From: Pseudomonadota bacterium
GTDB lineage: Bacteria; Pseudomonadota; Alphaproteobacteria; Dongiales; Dongiaceae
NCBI GenBank assembly: GCA_016183985.1
Contig: JACPDN010000013.1
Coordinates: 62,001 to 126,000 of the forward strand
Length of the DNA: 64,000 bases
Reading direction: 5' to 3'
Position 1 is the first letter of the stretch. Each line of letters begins with the position of its first letter. A program made the position numbers and the translations under genes. The notes below the pieces were generated by a model, which was not told the DNA's origin, did no database searches, and saw nothing but the letters and a program-made list of their open reading frames with translations. Of this stretch, positions 11,012 through 20,131 are shown piece by piece.

Positions 11012-11070
11012 TCCCTGGGAAGCCTCAGCAGCAACAGGAAAATGTCTATATTTGGTGATTAATAATCTTG

Positions 11071-11110
11071 ACGCCCATAGATGTTGAGGAACCTCCCGGT
11101 TTATGGGCGT
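11071..11110. repeat. Inverted repeat ACGCCCATA...TATGGGCGT with nested GAGG-AA-CCTC hairpin
   Basis: 9-bp perfect arms (11071-11079, 11102-11110) between nrdJ and the EamA transporter; no clear U-tract on either strand. Confidence 0.6.
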
Positions 11111-11154
11111 TTCTCACGCATGTCGCACCGCAAAATGCCCAAATTAATCGATTC

Positions 11155-12138
11155 TCATTTTTTGTGACGGCCGATCAGGCTCGAAAATATTATTGATAAC
11201 AATAAGATAGTGGTACCGATCCATTGCTGGGTCGATGTTGCCTCGCCCAGGATAACTGTCGCAGCCACCAGGCTGATCGCCGGTTCGAGGTTCAAAGTCG
11301 TGGCCGTTTCCGTAGGGGACAGGGTCTTCATGGAGGCGAACCAGCAGATCATGGCGGTCACATAGCAGGCTGTGGCGCCCAGATAGCCGACCCAACCCGT
11401 AGGGCTGCCTGGCAGCGAGACGCCACCGACGACCGCCACATAAAGGGTGGCAAGGCCGATCATCCAGAGATTGGCCCAGAAGTTCATGACCCGGGAATCG
11501 ACGCGATCGAGATAGGCGCCACCCCAAGTGACGAATCCGGCGACTCCCAGCGAAGCGATGAGGGCGAGGGCGGCACCCCGCCAATCGAGGGAGATCTGCG
11601 ACGGGTCGAAGGCGATCCCGCCAAGATCGACGGTGAGACCAATATCGCGGCCCAGCGCGACGACGAGGCCGGCAAAGGCTGTCACCAGCAGCAGCGCGCG
11701 CAAGGGTCTGATGCGCTCCCGGCCCGAAAGCGCGGCGAAAACCGCCACCAGCAGCGGGTAGGTATAGAGAAGGATGACGGCGAGGCTGACCTTGATGAAC
11801 GCGACCGAGCTCAGATAGCCGACCGACATCATCATCAGGCAGATGGCGATCCAGAAGGTCGCCCGGAAGTTCCGCTTGGGCAGCCGGAAGGTGCCACCGC
11901 CGGCCTTCAGGACTAGGAACAGCGTCAGTGCCAGCGCGGTGAAACGCGACCAGACCAGCAACATCGGCGTCGCCCCGCCGCCATAGGCAAGGCTGGCAAA
12001 AGTGGTGATGAGGCTGACGAAGACGGTGCCGATAAGCAGCAGGCCCAAGGCGGCCCAGTGGCCGCGTGGGGTCGACAAGGACGAGGTACTCAGGATATCC
12101 CCCAGAAACTGACTTATTTGATCTTTGCCGTAGAACAT
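11155..12138 (-). CDS. DMT/EamA family transporter
   Basis: ~10 hydrophobic segments, EamA-like end 'LNLEPAISLVAATVILGEATSTQQWIGTTILLLSIIF'. Confidence 0.85.
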   Translation of the reverse strand: MFYGKDQISQFLGDILSTSSLSTPRGHWAALGLLLIGTVFVSLITTFASLAYGGGATPMLLVWSRFTALALTLFLVLKAGGGTFRLPKRNFRATFWIAICLMMMSVGYLSSVAFIKVSLAVILLYTYPLLVAVFAALSGRERIRPLRALLLVTAFAGLVVALGRDIGLTVDLGGIAFDPSQISLDWRGAALALIASLGVAGFVTWGGAYLDRVDSRVMNFWANLWMIGLATLYVAVVGGVSLPGSPTGWVGYLGATACYVTAMICWFASMKTLSPTETATTLNLEPAISLVAATVILGEATSTQQWIGTTILLLSIIFSSLIGRHKK

Positions 12139-12166
12139 CGTCGAAAGGGGTAAGGGGCGTCAAATC

Positions 12167-12658
12167 ATGGCCGTTATGACTTCTGCCCACACCTCCTGTC
12201 GTTTCGAACGAGCCGGTCCCGCCGATCTTGTGGGCTTGGTCGACCTCATCCATCTTTGCTTTGCCGAGTTGGCTGTCCTAACGCCGCCATCGGGTGCGGC
12301 GGGCGAAACGGCGGCGAGTTTGGGCACAATTTTGGAGACGGGCGCGCTGATAAAGGCGCTGACCGGATCGGAACTGGCGGGCTGCATCGCGGCCGAGCGC
12401 CGGGGCAGAGAAGTCTATGTCGGCCGCCTGTCCGTCCGGCCCGATCGGCGGCGCCAAGGCATCGCCCAGGGGCTTCTGGCGGCTGCAGAAGCCTTTGCCC
12501 GGGAGGTCGGCGCCGAGGCGCTCACCCTCAACGTCCGGCTGGTACTGACCGGCAATATCCGGCTGTTCGAGGGGGCAGGGTATCGGATCACCGCCCAGGG
12601 CAGCCATCCGGGGTTTACGGTGCCTACCTACCACATCATGCAGAAATTCCTGACCTGA
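12167..12658 (+). CDS. GNAT family N-acetyltransferase
   Basis: 'VYVGRLSVRPDRRRQGIAQGLLAAAEAFAREVGAEALTLNVR' acetyl-CoA binding motif A. Confidence 0.85.
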   Translation: MAVMTSAHTSCRFERAGPADLVGLVDLIHLCFAELAVLTPPSGAAGETAASLGTILETGALIKALTGSELAGCIAAERRGREVYVGRLSVRPDRRRQGIAQGLLAAAEAFAREVGAEALTLNVRLVLTGNIRLFEGAGYRITAQGSHPGFTVPTYHIMQKFLT

Positions 12659-12783
12659 CCCCTGCGGCACCCCATTTCTTGCTAGCCGGGCGCCCGCCTA
12701 GTATATTCCGGCGCGACTTCTTAACCTGTTGCTCGCATTGGCTTCCGGCCCATGGGCAACCCTTAAATACGGCGAATCACGCG

Positions 12784-13137
12784 ATGAGCATCGGCACACG
12801 CCTTTTCACCTGGCTGAACGGCGAACTGGTCGGGACGGACGAGTTCGGCAACAAATACTACGTTCACCGGCGCATGAAGGGCCAGAAGCGCGAGAAGCGC
12901 TGGGTTCTTTACAAAGGTGAAGCCGAGGCGAGCCGCGTGCCGCCGGAATGGCATGCCTGGCTGCACGCAACGACGGCTACCGTGCCGACGAACCGTGCCA
13001 AGCCCATGGACTGGCAAAAGCCGCACGAGCCGAACCGCACCGGGACCGGCCTTGCCTATCGCCCGCCGGGCCATACCTTGATGGGGGGCCAGCGCGCCAA
13101 AGCTTCGGCCGATTACGAGCCCTGGTCGCCAGCCTGA
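12784..13137 (+). CDS. NADH:ubiquinone oxidoreductase subunit NDUFA12 family
   Basis: 'MSIGTRLFTWLNGELVGTDEFGNKYYVHRR...KRWVLYKGEAEASRVPPEWHAWLH'; ATG at 12784. Confidence 0.9.
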   Translation: MSIGTRLFTWLNGELVGTDEFGNKYYVHRRMKGQKREKRWVLYKGEAEASRVPPEWHAWLHATTATVPTNRAKPMDWQKPHEPNRTGTGLAYRPPGHTLMGGQRAKASADYEPWSPA

Positions 13138-13189
13138 TCGGCCCCGCGCGCATTCCCGCCGTCCGTCCCACTCGCCCAAGGTCCGATCC

Positions 13190-13663
13190 ATGCAGCGCAA
13201 TGTCCTCGAAACCATTATGGGTGCCGTCGTCCTGATTGCGGCGGCAGCGTTCCTCTACGTCATCTATAGCGGCAGCGGCATCAAGGAAGACCGTGGCGGT
13301 TATTCCCTGGTGGTGCGCTTCGACCGCGGCGGCTCGGTTCTGCCCGGCACTGACGTGCGGATCAGCGGCGTCAAGGTGGGCGCCGTGACAGCACAGGATT
13401 TCGACCCGAAAATGTTCCAGGCCGTGGTGAAGCTCAACATCCGCAGCGATGTCGAATTGCCGAAGGACAGCTCCGCGATCATCACCAGTGACGGATTGCT
13501 CGGCAATTACTACATCAAGCTCGAACCGGGTGCCGAAGACGATTTGCTGAAGGATGGCGACCAGATCGCCCACGCCCAAGGCGCCCTGGATCTGGTCGAG
13601 TTGATCAACAAATTCGTGGTCGGCGGCTCCGATCCCAAGAAGGAAGAGTCTGCCACGCCGTGA
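13190..13663 (+). CDS. mlaD: Outer membrane lipid asymmetry maintenance protein MlaD (MCE domain)
   Basis: N-terminal TM then 'YSLVVRFDRGGSVLPGTDVRISGVKVGAVTAQDFDPKMFQAVVKLNI', 'LLGNYYIKLEPGAEDDLLKDGDQI'. Confidence 0.9.
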   Translation: MQRNVLETIMGAVVLIAAAAFLYVIYSGSGIKEDRGGYSLVVRFDRGGSVLPGTDVRISGVKVGAVTAQDFDPKMFQAVVKLNIRSDVELPKDSSAIITSDGLLGNYYIKLEPGAEDDLLKDGDQIAHAQGALDLVELINKFVVGGSDPKKEESATP

Positions 13664-13681
13664 AAAGGCGGAAAGGCGCGT

Positions 13682-13921
13682 ATGAGCAAGGACAAGACGA
13701 ATACCGGTTTCGACGTGCCGGTCTGGAAGCAGCCGGATGGGCAGCCCGTTTCCTGCCTCGAAAAGGTCAAAGTCCTCAATCAGAATCTCATTGAGATCAG
13801 GCAGCTGGCGCAGGACGCGCTGGAGGATGCGGTGCTGATGGGTTGCGATGAAACGCAGATCCGGGCCGTGTTCTACGATCTCGTGGCGAAACTCGAGAAT
13901 CCCTACGGAAAGAAGTCATGA
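13682..13921 (+). CDS. Small uncharacterised protein (79 aa)
   Basis: Start preceded by purine-rich SD-like sequence; stop overlaps start of DUF2155 gene (ATGA); in a tightly packed operon. Confidence 0.7.
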   Translation: MSKDKTNTGFDVPVWKQPDGQPVSCLEKVKVLNQNLIEIRQLAQDALEDAVLMGCDETQIRAVFYDLVAKLENPYGKKS

Positions 13922-14379
13922 ATTTGCGTTTAGCCAAAGCGGTGTCGGCGGGCATCTGTTTCGGTCTCGCCGGCCTCTCTGGCATGCCGGTGGCATCGGC
14001 GGTTCCGGGTGATTTCGTCGTCCTGCGCGCGATGGACAAGATCACGGCGCGGGTTTCCACCATCACCGTGCCCGTGGGGGGCAGCGTGAAGTTCGGTTCC
14101 CTGCAGATCACCGCCAAGGCTTGCGACAAGCATCCGCCGGAAGAAACGCCGGAAGCATCCGCCTTCCTCGATGTGGTCGAAGAAAAGCCGGGTGAGGCAC
14201 CGCAATCGCGTTTCGATGGTTGGATGTTCGCCTCGAGCCCAGCGCTCTCGGCGCTCGAACATCCGGTCTATGATCTCTGGGTGCTCGATTGCACCAACGA
14301 AGCGCCGAAGGATGCCGTTCAGCCTTCCGATGCGGCGCCCAGCGATTCCAACACCACCGAATCCGGCACCACGCCATAA
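13918..14379 (+). CDS. DUF2155 domain-containing secreted protein
   Basis: Signal peptide-like N-terminus; '[44 protein letters not shown]...[27 protein letters not shown]'. Confidence 0.9.
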   Translation: MNLRLAKAVSAGICFGLAGLSGMPVASAVPGDFVVLRAMDKITARVSTITVPVGGSVKFGSLQITAKACDKHPPEETPEASAFLDVVEEKPGEAPQSRFDGWMFASSPALSALEHPVYDLWVLDCTNEAPKDAVQPSDAAPSDSNTTESGTTP

Positions 14380-15008
14380 AACGTGGCTGGCCTGGCGAGC
14401 GCTGCACTGAGTTGCTGGCGGTAGTCGTCGCGCGGAATCTCGATGGCGCCGAAGCGGCCGAGATGCCGCGTCACGAATTGCGTGTCCAATAGGCTATAGC
14501 CGCCATATTTGAGCCGCGCCACCAGATGCACCAGCGCCACTTTGCTGGCATCCGTCGCGCGGCTGAACATGCTCTCGCCGAAGAAGGCACCGCCCAGGCT
14601 GATCCCGTAGAGGCCGCCCACCAACGCCTCGCCATTCCAGACCTCGACGCTGTGGGCGTGACCCATCAGGAAGAGCTGGCGGCACAATTCGAAGATCGTA
14701 TCGTTGATCCAGGTCTGGCCACGTCCCGGCGCCGGTGCGGCACAACCGGTGATCACGGCCTCAAAGGCGCGATCGCAGGTGACCTTGAATGCGGGCCCCT
14801 CGCCGGTCAGTCCGTGGCGCACCGTCTTCTTCAGGCTGCGCGGGATATGGAAGCTCTCAAGCGGCAGGATGCCGCGCTGCTCGGGGTCGATCCAATAGAG
14901 CTCGGGGTCATTGCGTGCTTCCGCCATCGGGAAGATGCCGATCGCATAAGCGCGCAACAGCATCTCTGGCGTGATCTTCGATGGCTTGACCCTGTTGGAC
15001 ATCGACAC
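14319..15008 (-). CDS. aat: Leucyl/phenylalanyl-tRNA--protein transferase
   Basis: '[43 protein letters not shown]', '[35 protein letters not shown]'. Confidence 0.95.
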   Translation of the reverse strand: MSMSNRVKPSKITPEMLLRAYAIGIFPMAEARNDPELYWIDPEQRGILPLESFHIPRSLKKTVRHGLTGEGPAFKVTCDRAFEAVITGCAAPAPGRGQTWINDTIFELCRQLFLMGHAHSVEVWNGEALVGGLYGISLGGAFFGESMFSRATDASKVALVHLVARLKYGGYSLLDTQFVTRHLGRFGAIEIPRDDYRQQLSAALARPATFYGVVPDSVVLESLGAASEG

Positions 15009-15033
15009 ATCCCTTCGAGCCGGACCGAGAACT

Positions 15034-15073
15034 GCCCCTCGCCCCTCTGGGGAGAGGGGTTGAGGTGAGGGGA
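15034..15073. repeat. GC-rich palindromic intergenic repeat, family 2 (CCCCTCGCCCCTCTGGGGAGAGGGGTTGAGGTGAGGGG)
   Basis: Similar to copy at 25829-25869; inverted CCCCTC/GAGGGG arms. Confidence 0.7.
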
Positions 15074-15114
15074 CTGTGTCTCTGATGGAAGAGTGCCGCA
15101 GGTCCGGACCAGCG

Positions 15115-16449
15115 TCAAATGCCGACGAACTTCTCCAGCCAGCGGATGTCGTAATCGCCGTTGATGAAGTCCGGCGCGGCGACCAGGCGCTGGTGCAGCG
15201 GAATATTGGTTTTGACGCCCAGAATCACCATTTCCTCAAGCGCGCGGCGGGCGCGCATCAGGGCTTCGTTGCGGCTCTTGCCGTGCACCACCAGCTTGGC
15301 AATAAGGCTGTCATAGTTCGACGGCACCTTGTAGCCGGCATAGAGCGCCGAATCGACTCGGACGCCCAGGCCGCCGGCGGCATGGAAATCGGTAATGAGG
15401 CCGGGCGACGGCATGAAGGTCACTGGATCTTCCGCGTTGATGCGGCACTCGAAGGCATGACCGGTGAAGGTGATGTCCGACTGGCTGAAGCCGAGCGGCG
15501 CGCCGGAAGCGACGCGGATCTGCTCGCGCACCAGATCGATGCCCGTGATCATTTCCGAGATCGGATGCTCGATCTGCAGGCGGGTGTTCATCTCGATGAA
15601 ATAGAATTTCCCGTCCTGGAACAGGAACTCGATCGTACCGACCGAGCGATAGCCCATTGCTTTCACCGCCTTGACGGCGATTTCACCTATTTCGCGGCGC
15701 TGGTCGGCGTTGAGTGCGGGCGAGGGCGCTTCTTCCAGCACCTTCTGGTGCCGGCGCTGCAGCGAACAATCGCGCTCGCCCAGATGCACCGCATTGCCGT
15801 GATTGTCGGCGAGAATCTGGATCTCGATATGACGCGGATGACCCAGGTACTTTTCCATGTACATCTGGTCGTTGCCGAAGGCGGCCTTCGCCTCGGCCTT
15901 GGCCATGGCGAGCGCTTCCTTCAGCTCGCCGGCATTGTTGGCGACCTTCATGCCCTTGCCGCCGCCACCGGCCGCCGCCTTCAAGAGGACCGGGTAGCCG
16001 GTTTCCTCGGCAATGCGCGGTGCGTCGGCATCCGAGATGGCGCCGTCCGAGCCGGGCACGCAGGGAATGCCGAATTTCCTGGCGGTGGCCTTCGCCTCAA
16101 CCTTGTCGCCCATCTGCGACAGATGCTCGGGCGATGGGCCGATGAAGGTGAAGCCATGCTCTTCGACCATCGAGGCGAACTTGGCGTTCTCAGAGAGGAA
16201 GCCGATGCCGGGATGAATGGCGTCGGCGCCGGTGATCGTCGCCGCCGAAATGATCGCCGCCATGTTGAGATAGGAATCGCGCGACGGCGCCGGGCCGATA
16301 CAGACGCTTTCATCGGCCAAGCGCACATGCATGGCATCGGCATCGGCGGTCGAATGGACGGCGACCGTGCGGATGCCCATCTCGCGGCAGGCGCGGTGGA
16401 TGCGGAGCGCGATCTCGCCGCGATTGGCGATGAGGACTTTTTCAAACAT
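15115..16449 (-). CDS. accC: Acetyl-CoA carboxylase, biotin carboxylase subunit
   Basis: '[47 protein letters not shown]', '[10 protein letters not shown]', '[22 protein letters not shown]'. Confidence 0.95.
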   Translation of the reverse strand: MFEKVLIANRGEIALRIHRACREMGIRTVAVHSTADADAMHVRLADESVCIGPAPSRDSYLNMAAIISAATITGADAIHPGIGFLSENAKFASMVEEHGFTFIGPSPEHLSQMGDKVEAKATARKFGIPCVPGSDGAISDADAPRIAEETGYPVLLKAAAGGGGKGMKVANNAGELKEALAMAKAEAKAAFGNDQMYMEKYLGHPRHIEIQILADNHGNAVHLGERDCSLQRRHQKVLEEAPSPALNADQRREIGEIAVKAVKAMGYRSVGTIEFLFQDGKFYFIEMNTRLQIEHPISEMITGIDLVREQIRVASGAPLGFSQSDITFTGHAFECRINAEDPVTFMPSPGLITDFHAAGGLGVRVDSALYAGYKVPSNYDSLIAKLVVHGKSRNEALMRARRALEEMVILGVKTNIPLHQRLVAAPDFINGDYDIRWLEKFVGI

Positions 16450-16468
16450 CGTCGCGGCTGACCCTTAT

Positions 16469-16912
16469 CTACTCGATGACCAGGAGCGGCTCGCCGAACT
16501 CGACCGGCTGCGCGTCGTGGACCAGGACTTCCTTCACCACGCCGTTGGCGGGCGCCGAGATCGGATTCATGACCTTCATCGCCTCGATGATGAGCACGGT
16601 CTGGCCCTTGGAGACGCGGTCGCCGACTTTCACGAAGGGCGTGCCGCCGGGCTCGGACGACAGATACGCCGTGCCGACCATGGGCGAGGTGAGGGCGTTC
16701 TTTGAAACTTCCTTGGGCGCTGCAGCGGCAGCGGGCGCCACCGGCCCAGCGTTCACGACCGGCGAGGCATGGACCACGGTGGCGGGGGCCGCCTGCGAGG
16801 TAACGCGGATGCGCTGACCGTCTTTTTCCAGCTCAAGCTCCGTGAGCCCCGTTTCCTTCAGCAGGCTCCCGAGCTTGCGGATCAGGGCTTCATCGATATC
16901 GAACTTGCTCAT
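16469..16912 (-). CDS. accB: Acetyl-CoA carboxylase biotin carboxyl carrier protein
   Basis: C-terminal biotinyl domain 'VLIIEAMKVMNPISAPANGVVKEVLVHDAQPVEFGEPLLVIE'; ATG at 16912. Confidence 0.95.
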   Translation of the reverse strand: MSKFDIDEALIRKLGSLLKETGLTELELEKDGQRIRVTSQAAPATVVHASPVVNAGPVAPAAAAAPKEVSKNALTSPMVGTAYLSSEPGGTPFVKVGDRVSKGQTVLIIEAMKVMNPISAPANGVVKEVLVHDAQPVEFGEPLLVIE

Positions 16913-17370
16913 GCGCGTGCCTTTTTCGTCTTGATCAGATTGGCCATCGCTTCCAGGGCCATGAGATAGCCCTGGGAACCCAGCCCGCAAATGACACCGG
17001 TAGCGGCCTGCGAGGTGTAGGTATGATGGCGGAACGGCTCTCGCCGGTGGATATTGGAAAGATGCACTTCGATGACCGGAAGCTCCGTCACCAGCAGCGC
17101 ATCGAGGAGGGCGACGGAAGTATGGCCGTAGCCTGCTGGGTTGATGACAATCCCGGCTTTGGTGCCACGGGCTTCCTGTGCCCAGGTGATCAACTCGCCC
17201 TCGTGGTTGGTCTGGCGGAAATCGAGGCCGAGCCCCAGCGCCTTTGCCTTGGCGGCGCAAGCCGTCGCGATGTCCTTCAAGGATTCGCGCCCATAGATCT
17301 CCGGCTGGCGAAGTCCCAGCATATTCAGGTTCGGTCCATTGAGGACCAAAATGGTCGGATTCTTGGCCAA
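16909..17370 (-). CDS. aroQ: 3-dehydroquinate dehydratase, type II
   Basis: 'ILVLNGPNLNMLGLRQPEIYG', 'GIVINPAGYGHTSVALLDAL', 'EVHLSNIHRREPFRHHTYTS'. Confidence 0.95.
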   Translation of the reverse strand: MAKNPTILVLNGPNLNMLGLRQPEIYGRESLKDIATACAAKAKALGLGLDFRQTNHEGELITWAQEARGTKAGIVINPAGYGHTSVALLDALLVTELPVIEVHLSNIHRREPFRHHTYTSQAATGVICGLGSQGYLMALEAMANLIKTKKARA

Positions 17371-17500
17371 GTCGATGTTTCCTAACGAGGATCGCGCGCG
17401 GAAGCCCGCGATTTCAGGCCCTTATACCGGGGCCTGCCAGCCGGGGCAACCAGCGGCAGGCTGGGGATTTTAAGAACTTATTCGGAACTCGTTTAATGAG

Positions 17501-17534
17501 GTGCACATTTTTTTAATATAGTGCACAATTGTAC
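17501..17534 (+). promoter_or_regulatory. Candidate promoter/operator of the MCP-SBP fusion gene
   Basis: Direct repeats GTGCACATTT (17501) and GTGCACAATT (17521) 20 bp apart flank a TAATAT -10-like box (17514-17519); second copy continues into palindrome ACAATTGT. Confidence 0.4.
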
Positions 17535-17584
17535 GACTTTAATCCGGTCATCAGAACCGGAACGATGACTGGCAGGGGGCAACA

Positions 17585-19270
17585 TTGGCGAATTCCGATG
17601 GGGCGGATGCCCCGGACCACCTTGATTCTTGGGCGATCGAACTGGGCCTTGGGGGTCTCGAAAGCCTGCAGCACGGCATCGCCCGGGTGCTCGACGCCCA
17701 ATCGCTCTCCTTGGGCGAGATCGCTGAACGCAGCCAGCGCATGAGTGCCGCCCTTAACCAGTCGAGTGACGAAGTGCTGGCCAGTGGCCGCATTGCTGGC
17801 GATCTGCAGCAGGCATTGGCAGCCGAAATGGCCGCGGTGCTCGCCAACATCAAGGCCGAGCTCGATGCGGTCGTCATCGCGATCGAGAGCAAGGCCGGCG
17901 ACGCGCTCACCGTATTGCGCGAGATCGAAAGCATCGCCAAATCGGTGAACCTCCTCGCCCTCAATGCCACGATCGAGGCCGTACATGCCGGCGAGCAGGG
18001 CAAGGGTTTTGCTGTCGTGGCAAGCGAAGTGCGCCAGCTTGCCCAGCGCACCATGCAGAGCGCCAAGGAAGCCGGCCGCAGCATCGATTTGACCGAGGTG
18101 CAGAAGCGCGTTGCTGGGACGGCCGCGAAATCCGACCAGATGCTGGGCGAGATCGCCAGCCACTTGGCGCGGGAACTGGATCGCCTCAATGCCAATTTCG
18201 ATTCCATCAACCAGCGCATCGACGAACTCAAGGACAATAACCGCGTCATCTCGGTAGCCGTACCCCAGGCGACGGCCCGCAATGACGGCGTCGTCGGCAA
18301 GTCGCGCTGGTCGATGCAACTGGCCGAGGAATTGGCCGCCGCCCTCGATGATGGCACCGACGCCGTGCGCAACGTCCTCAAGCGCCATCATTTGCCGAGC
18401 AGCGCCGATTTCGATCGCTTGGCCGATATCCAGCGGCGCGGCACGATCCGCATCGCGGTGGAACCGGCCTTCGTCGGTCTCTCCTTCCGCTTGCGCCCAG
18501 GCGGTCCGCTCATGGGCCTCGACATCGACTACGCCACCGCCTTTGCCAAATGGCTCGGCGTGAAGACGGAGTTCGTCGAATATCCTTGGGACCAATGCAC
18601 CGAATTGCTGCAATTGGGGCCGAAGCCTGGCGAGGCGCCGGCCGATCTGGTCTGGAGCGCGCTCCCACCCAATGCCGCCTATCGCGGCACGGCCTTCTCC
18701 GAAAGCTATACCTATCTCAACTATTGCCTGGCGCGCCGTGCGGGCGACCAGCAGATTCGCGGCGTTGCCGATCTCGCCGGCAAGGTTCTGGGCTGCATCA
18801 ATGATCCCGGTGCCTTTGCGACGCTTGAGGCCGCCGGCATCCGCTGGGCGGCCAATGCCGGCAAGCCGGGCGGTACCGTGCGCCTTGCCAATCTCATTGC
18901 CTATTCGGATCAGAGCCAGATCCACGACTGCCTCGTGGATCGCGCGGTGGATGCCTTTGCCGTCGACCAACCGATCTACTTCTGGGCGGCGACGGGCGCT
19001 GAAAGCCGCTGGAAGGACAAGATCGAATTGCTGCCGGGCAATCTTGCGGCCGCCCCCTGGTATTATGCCGTTGGCGTCGCGGCGACTGGTGCCAGCTATG
19101 CGCTCCTTGCCAAGGTCAACGCGTTCATTCGCTGGTTCCGCGATCAGCCGGAGCGCGCGGTGCTAGAGAAGAAATGGCAGGGCCAGCCGCTCGCCGGCAC
19201 CAGCACTTATCGTGACGAACCCGGCAACCTCATGGGCGAGGATGACCTGGCCCGGCTCGCTGCTGGCTGA
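17585..19270 (+). CDS. Predicted cytoplasmic methyl-accepting chemotaxis signalling domain fused to C-terminal SBP_bac_3-like domain
   Basis: MCP hairpin tip '[40 protein letters not shown]'; then '[53 protein letters not shown]' typical of family 3 solute-binding proteins; no signal peptide or TM visible; TTG start with AGGGGG upstream. Confidence 0.85.
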   Translation: MANSDGADAPDHLDSWAIELGLGGLESLQHGIARVLDAQSLSLGEIAERSQRMSAALNQSSDEVLASGRIAGDLQQALAAEMAAVLANIKAELDAVVIAIESKAGDALTVLREIESIAKSVNLLALNATIEAVHAGEQGKGFAVVASEVRQLAQRTMQSAKEAGRSIDLTEVQKRVAGTAAKSDQMLGEIASHLARELDRLNANFDSINQRIDELKDNNRVISVAVPQATARNDGVVGKSRWSMQLAEELAAALDDGTDAVRNVLKRHHLPSSADFDRLADIQRRGTIRIAVEPAFVGLSFRLRPGGPLMGLDIDYATAFAKWLGVKTEFVEYPWDQCTELLQLGPKPGEAPADLVWSALPPNAAYRGTAFSESYTYLNYCLARRAGDQQIRGVADLAGKVLGCINDPGAFATLEAAGIRWAANAGKPGGTVRLANLIAYSDQSQIHDCLVDRAVDAFAVDQPIYFWAATGAESRWKDKIELLPGNLAAAPWYYAVGVAATGASYALLAKVNAFIRWFRDQPERAVLEKKWQGQPLAGTSTYRDEPGNLMGEDDLARLAAG

Positions 19271-19275
19271 TTGCG

Positions 19276-20067
19276 TCAGGAGCCCTTGCGGGTGTCGGCT
19301 ATGAGGCCCTTCAGTTCCTCAATGGAGAGAGCACCCGGCATCACCTTGTCACCGACGATGAAGGTGGGCGTTGAGCGGATGCCGAGCGCCAGGGCGAGTT
19401 CGTGATTGGCCGTAAGCTGCTTCTCAATTTCCTCCGACTTCATGTCGGTGACGAGTTGCTCGCCATTGAGGCCGACACTGGCGGCAACACCGGCGATGGA
19501 GTTGAGGTCGAGCTGGCCGCGATGGGCCATTAGCGCCTGATGGAAGGCGAGATACTTGCCCTGCTTCTGTGCCGCCAGGGCCGCCCGTGCGGCCAGGACC
19601 GATGGGTCGCCCAGGATCGGGAACTCCTTGAACACGATCTTCAACTTGGGATCGTCCTTCAGCAGGCCTTCCAGCGCCGGCGAGACCTGTTTGCAATAGG
19701 GGCATTTGTAATCGAAGAACTCGACCAGCGTGACATCGCCCTGCGGGTTGCCGGCGACCGGCGCATCCGCGTCGGCAAAGAGCTGGTCCTTGTACTGCGT
19801 CACCGCTTCCGACTGCCGATCGGCTTTTGCCGCTTCTTCTTTGGCCTGCAGGGCCTGGATGGCATCGCGAATGGTTTCGGGATTCTGCAGCAAGTAGTCG
19901 CGCGACAGCTTGCCAATCTCCTCCGCCTGCGCCGTCGTAAAGACGTCGCTGGAAATCGCCTGTTGCGGCGCCGGCTTCGGCTGGAAGACGCCCAGACTGA
20001 CGGCCAGGGCAGCAGCGCTGAGAGCAAGGGCCGTAAGACCGGGGAGGTGGCGCAGGAAACCAGACAT
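19276..20067 (-). CDS. DsbA family thioredoxin-fold protein
   Basis: 'VTLVEFFDYKCPYCKQVSPAL' CPYC motif; 'LGIRSTPTFIVGDKVMPGA'; signal peptide. Confidence 0.9.
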   Translation of the reverse strand: MSGFLRHLPGLTALALSAAALAVSLGVFQPKPAPQQAISSDVFTTAQAEEIGKLSRDYLLQNPETIRDAIQALQAKEEAAKADRQSEAVTQYKDQLFADADAPVAGNPQGDVTLVEFFDYKCPYCKQVSPALEGLLKDDPKLKIVFKEFPILGDPSVLAARAALAAQKQGKYLAFHQALMAHRGQLDLNSIAGVAASVGLNGEQLVTDMKSEEIEKQLTANHELALALGIRSTPTFIVGDKVMPGALSIEELKGLIADTRKGS

Positions 20068-20131
20068 AAAGTTGCAGTCCTTAAATGCAGAAATGGGTAT
20101 CGATCGCTTTACGCCGCGCTGATCCTGAACG

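Noticed and set aside
10866-11154. Cobalamin riboswitch upstream of B12-dependent nrdJ
   Set aside because: No B12-box-like conserved core seen by eye; a covariance-model scan would be decisive
12256-12783. N-terminal extension of the NDUFA12 ORF
   Set aside because: Overlaps the GNAT gene in another frame; family-typical start is ATG 12784
15076-16461. 461-aa + strand ORF opposite accC
   Set aside because: Shadow ORF; accC is certain
17513-18970. 485-aa minus-strand ORF opposite the MCP-SBP gene
   Set aside because: Shadow ORF; the + strand has clear MCP and SBP motifs
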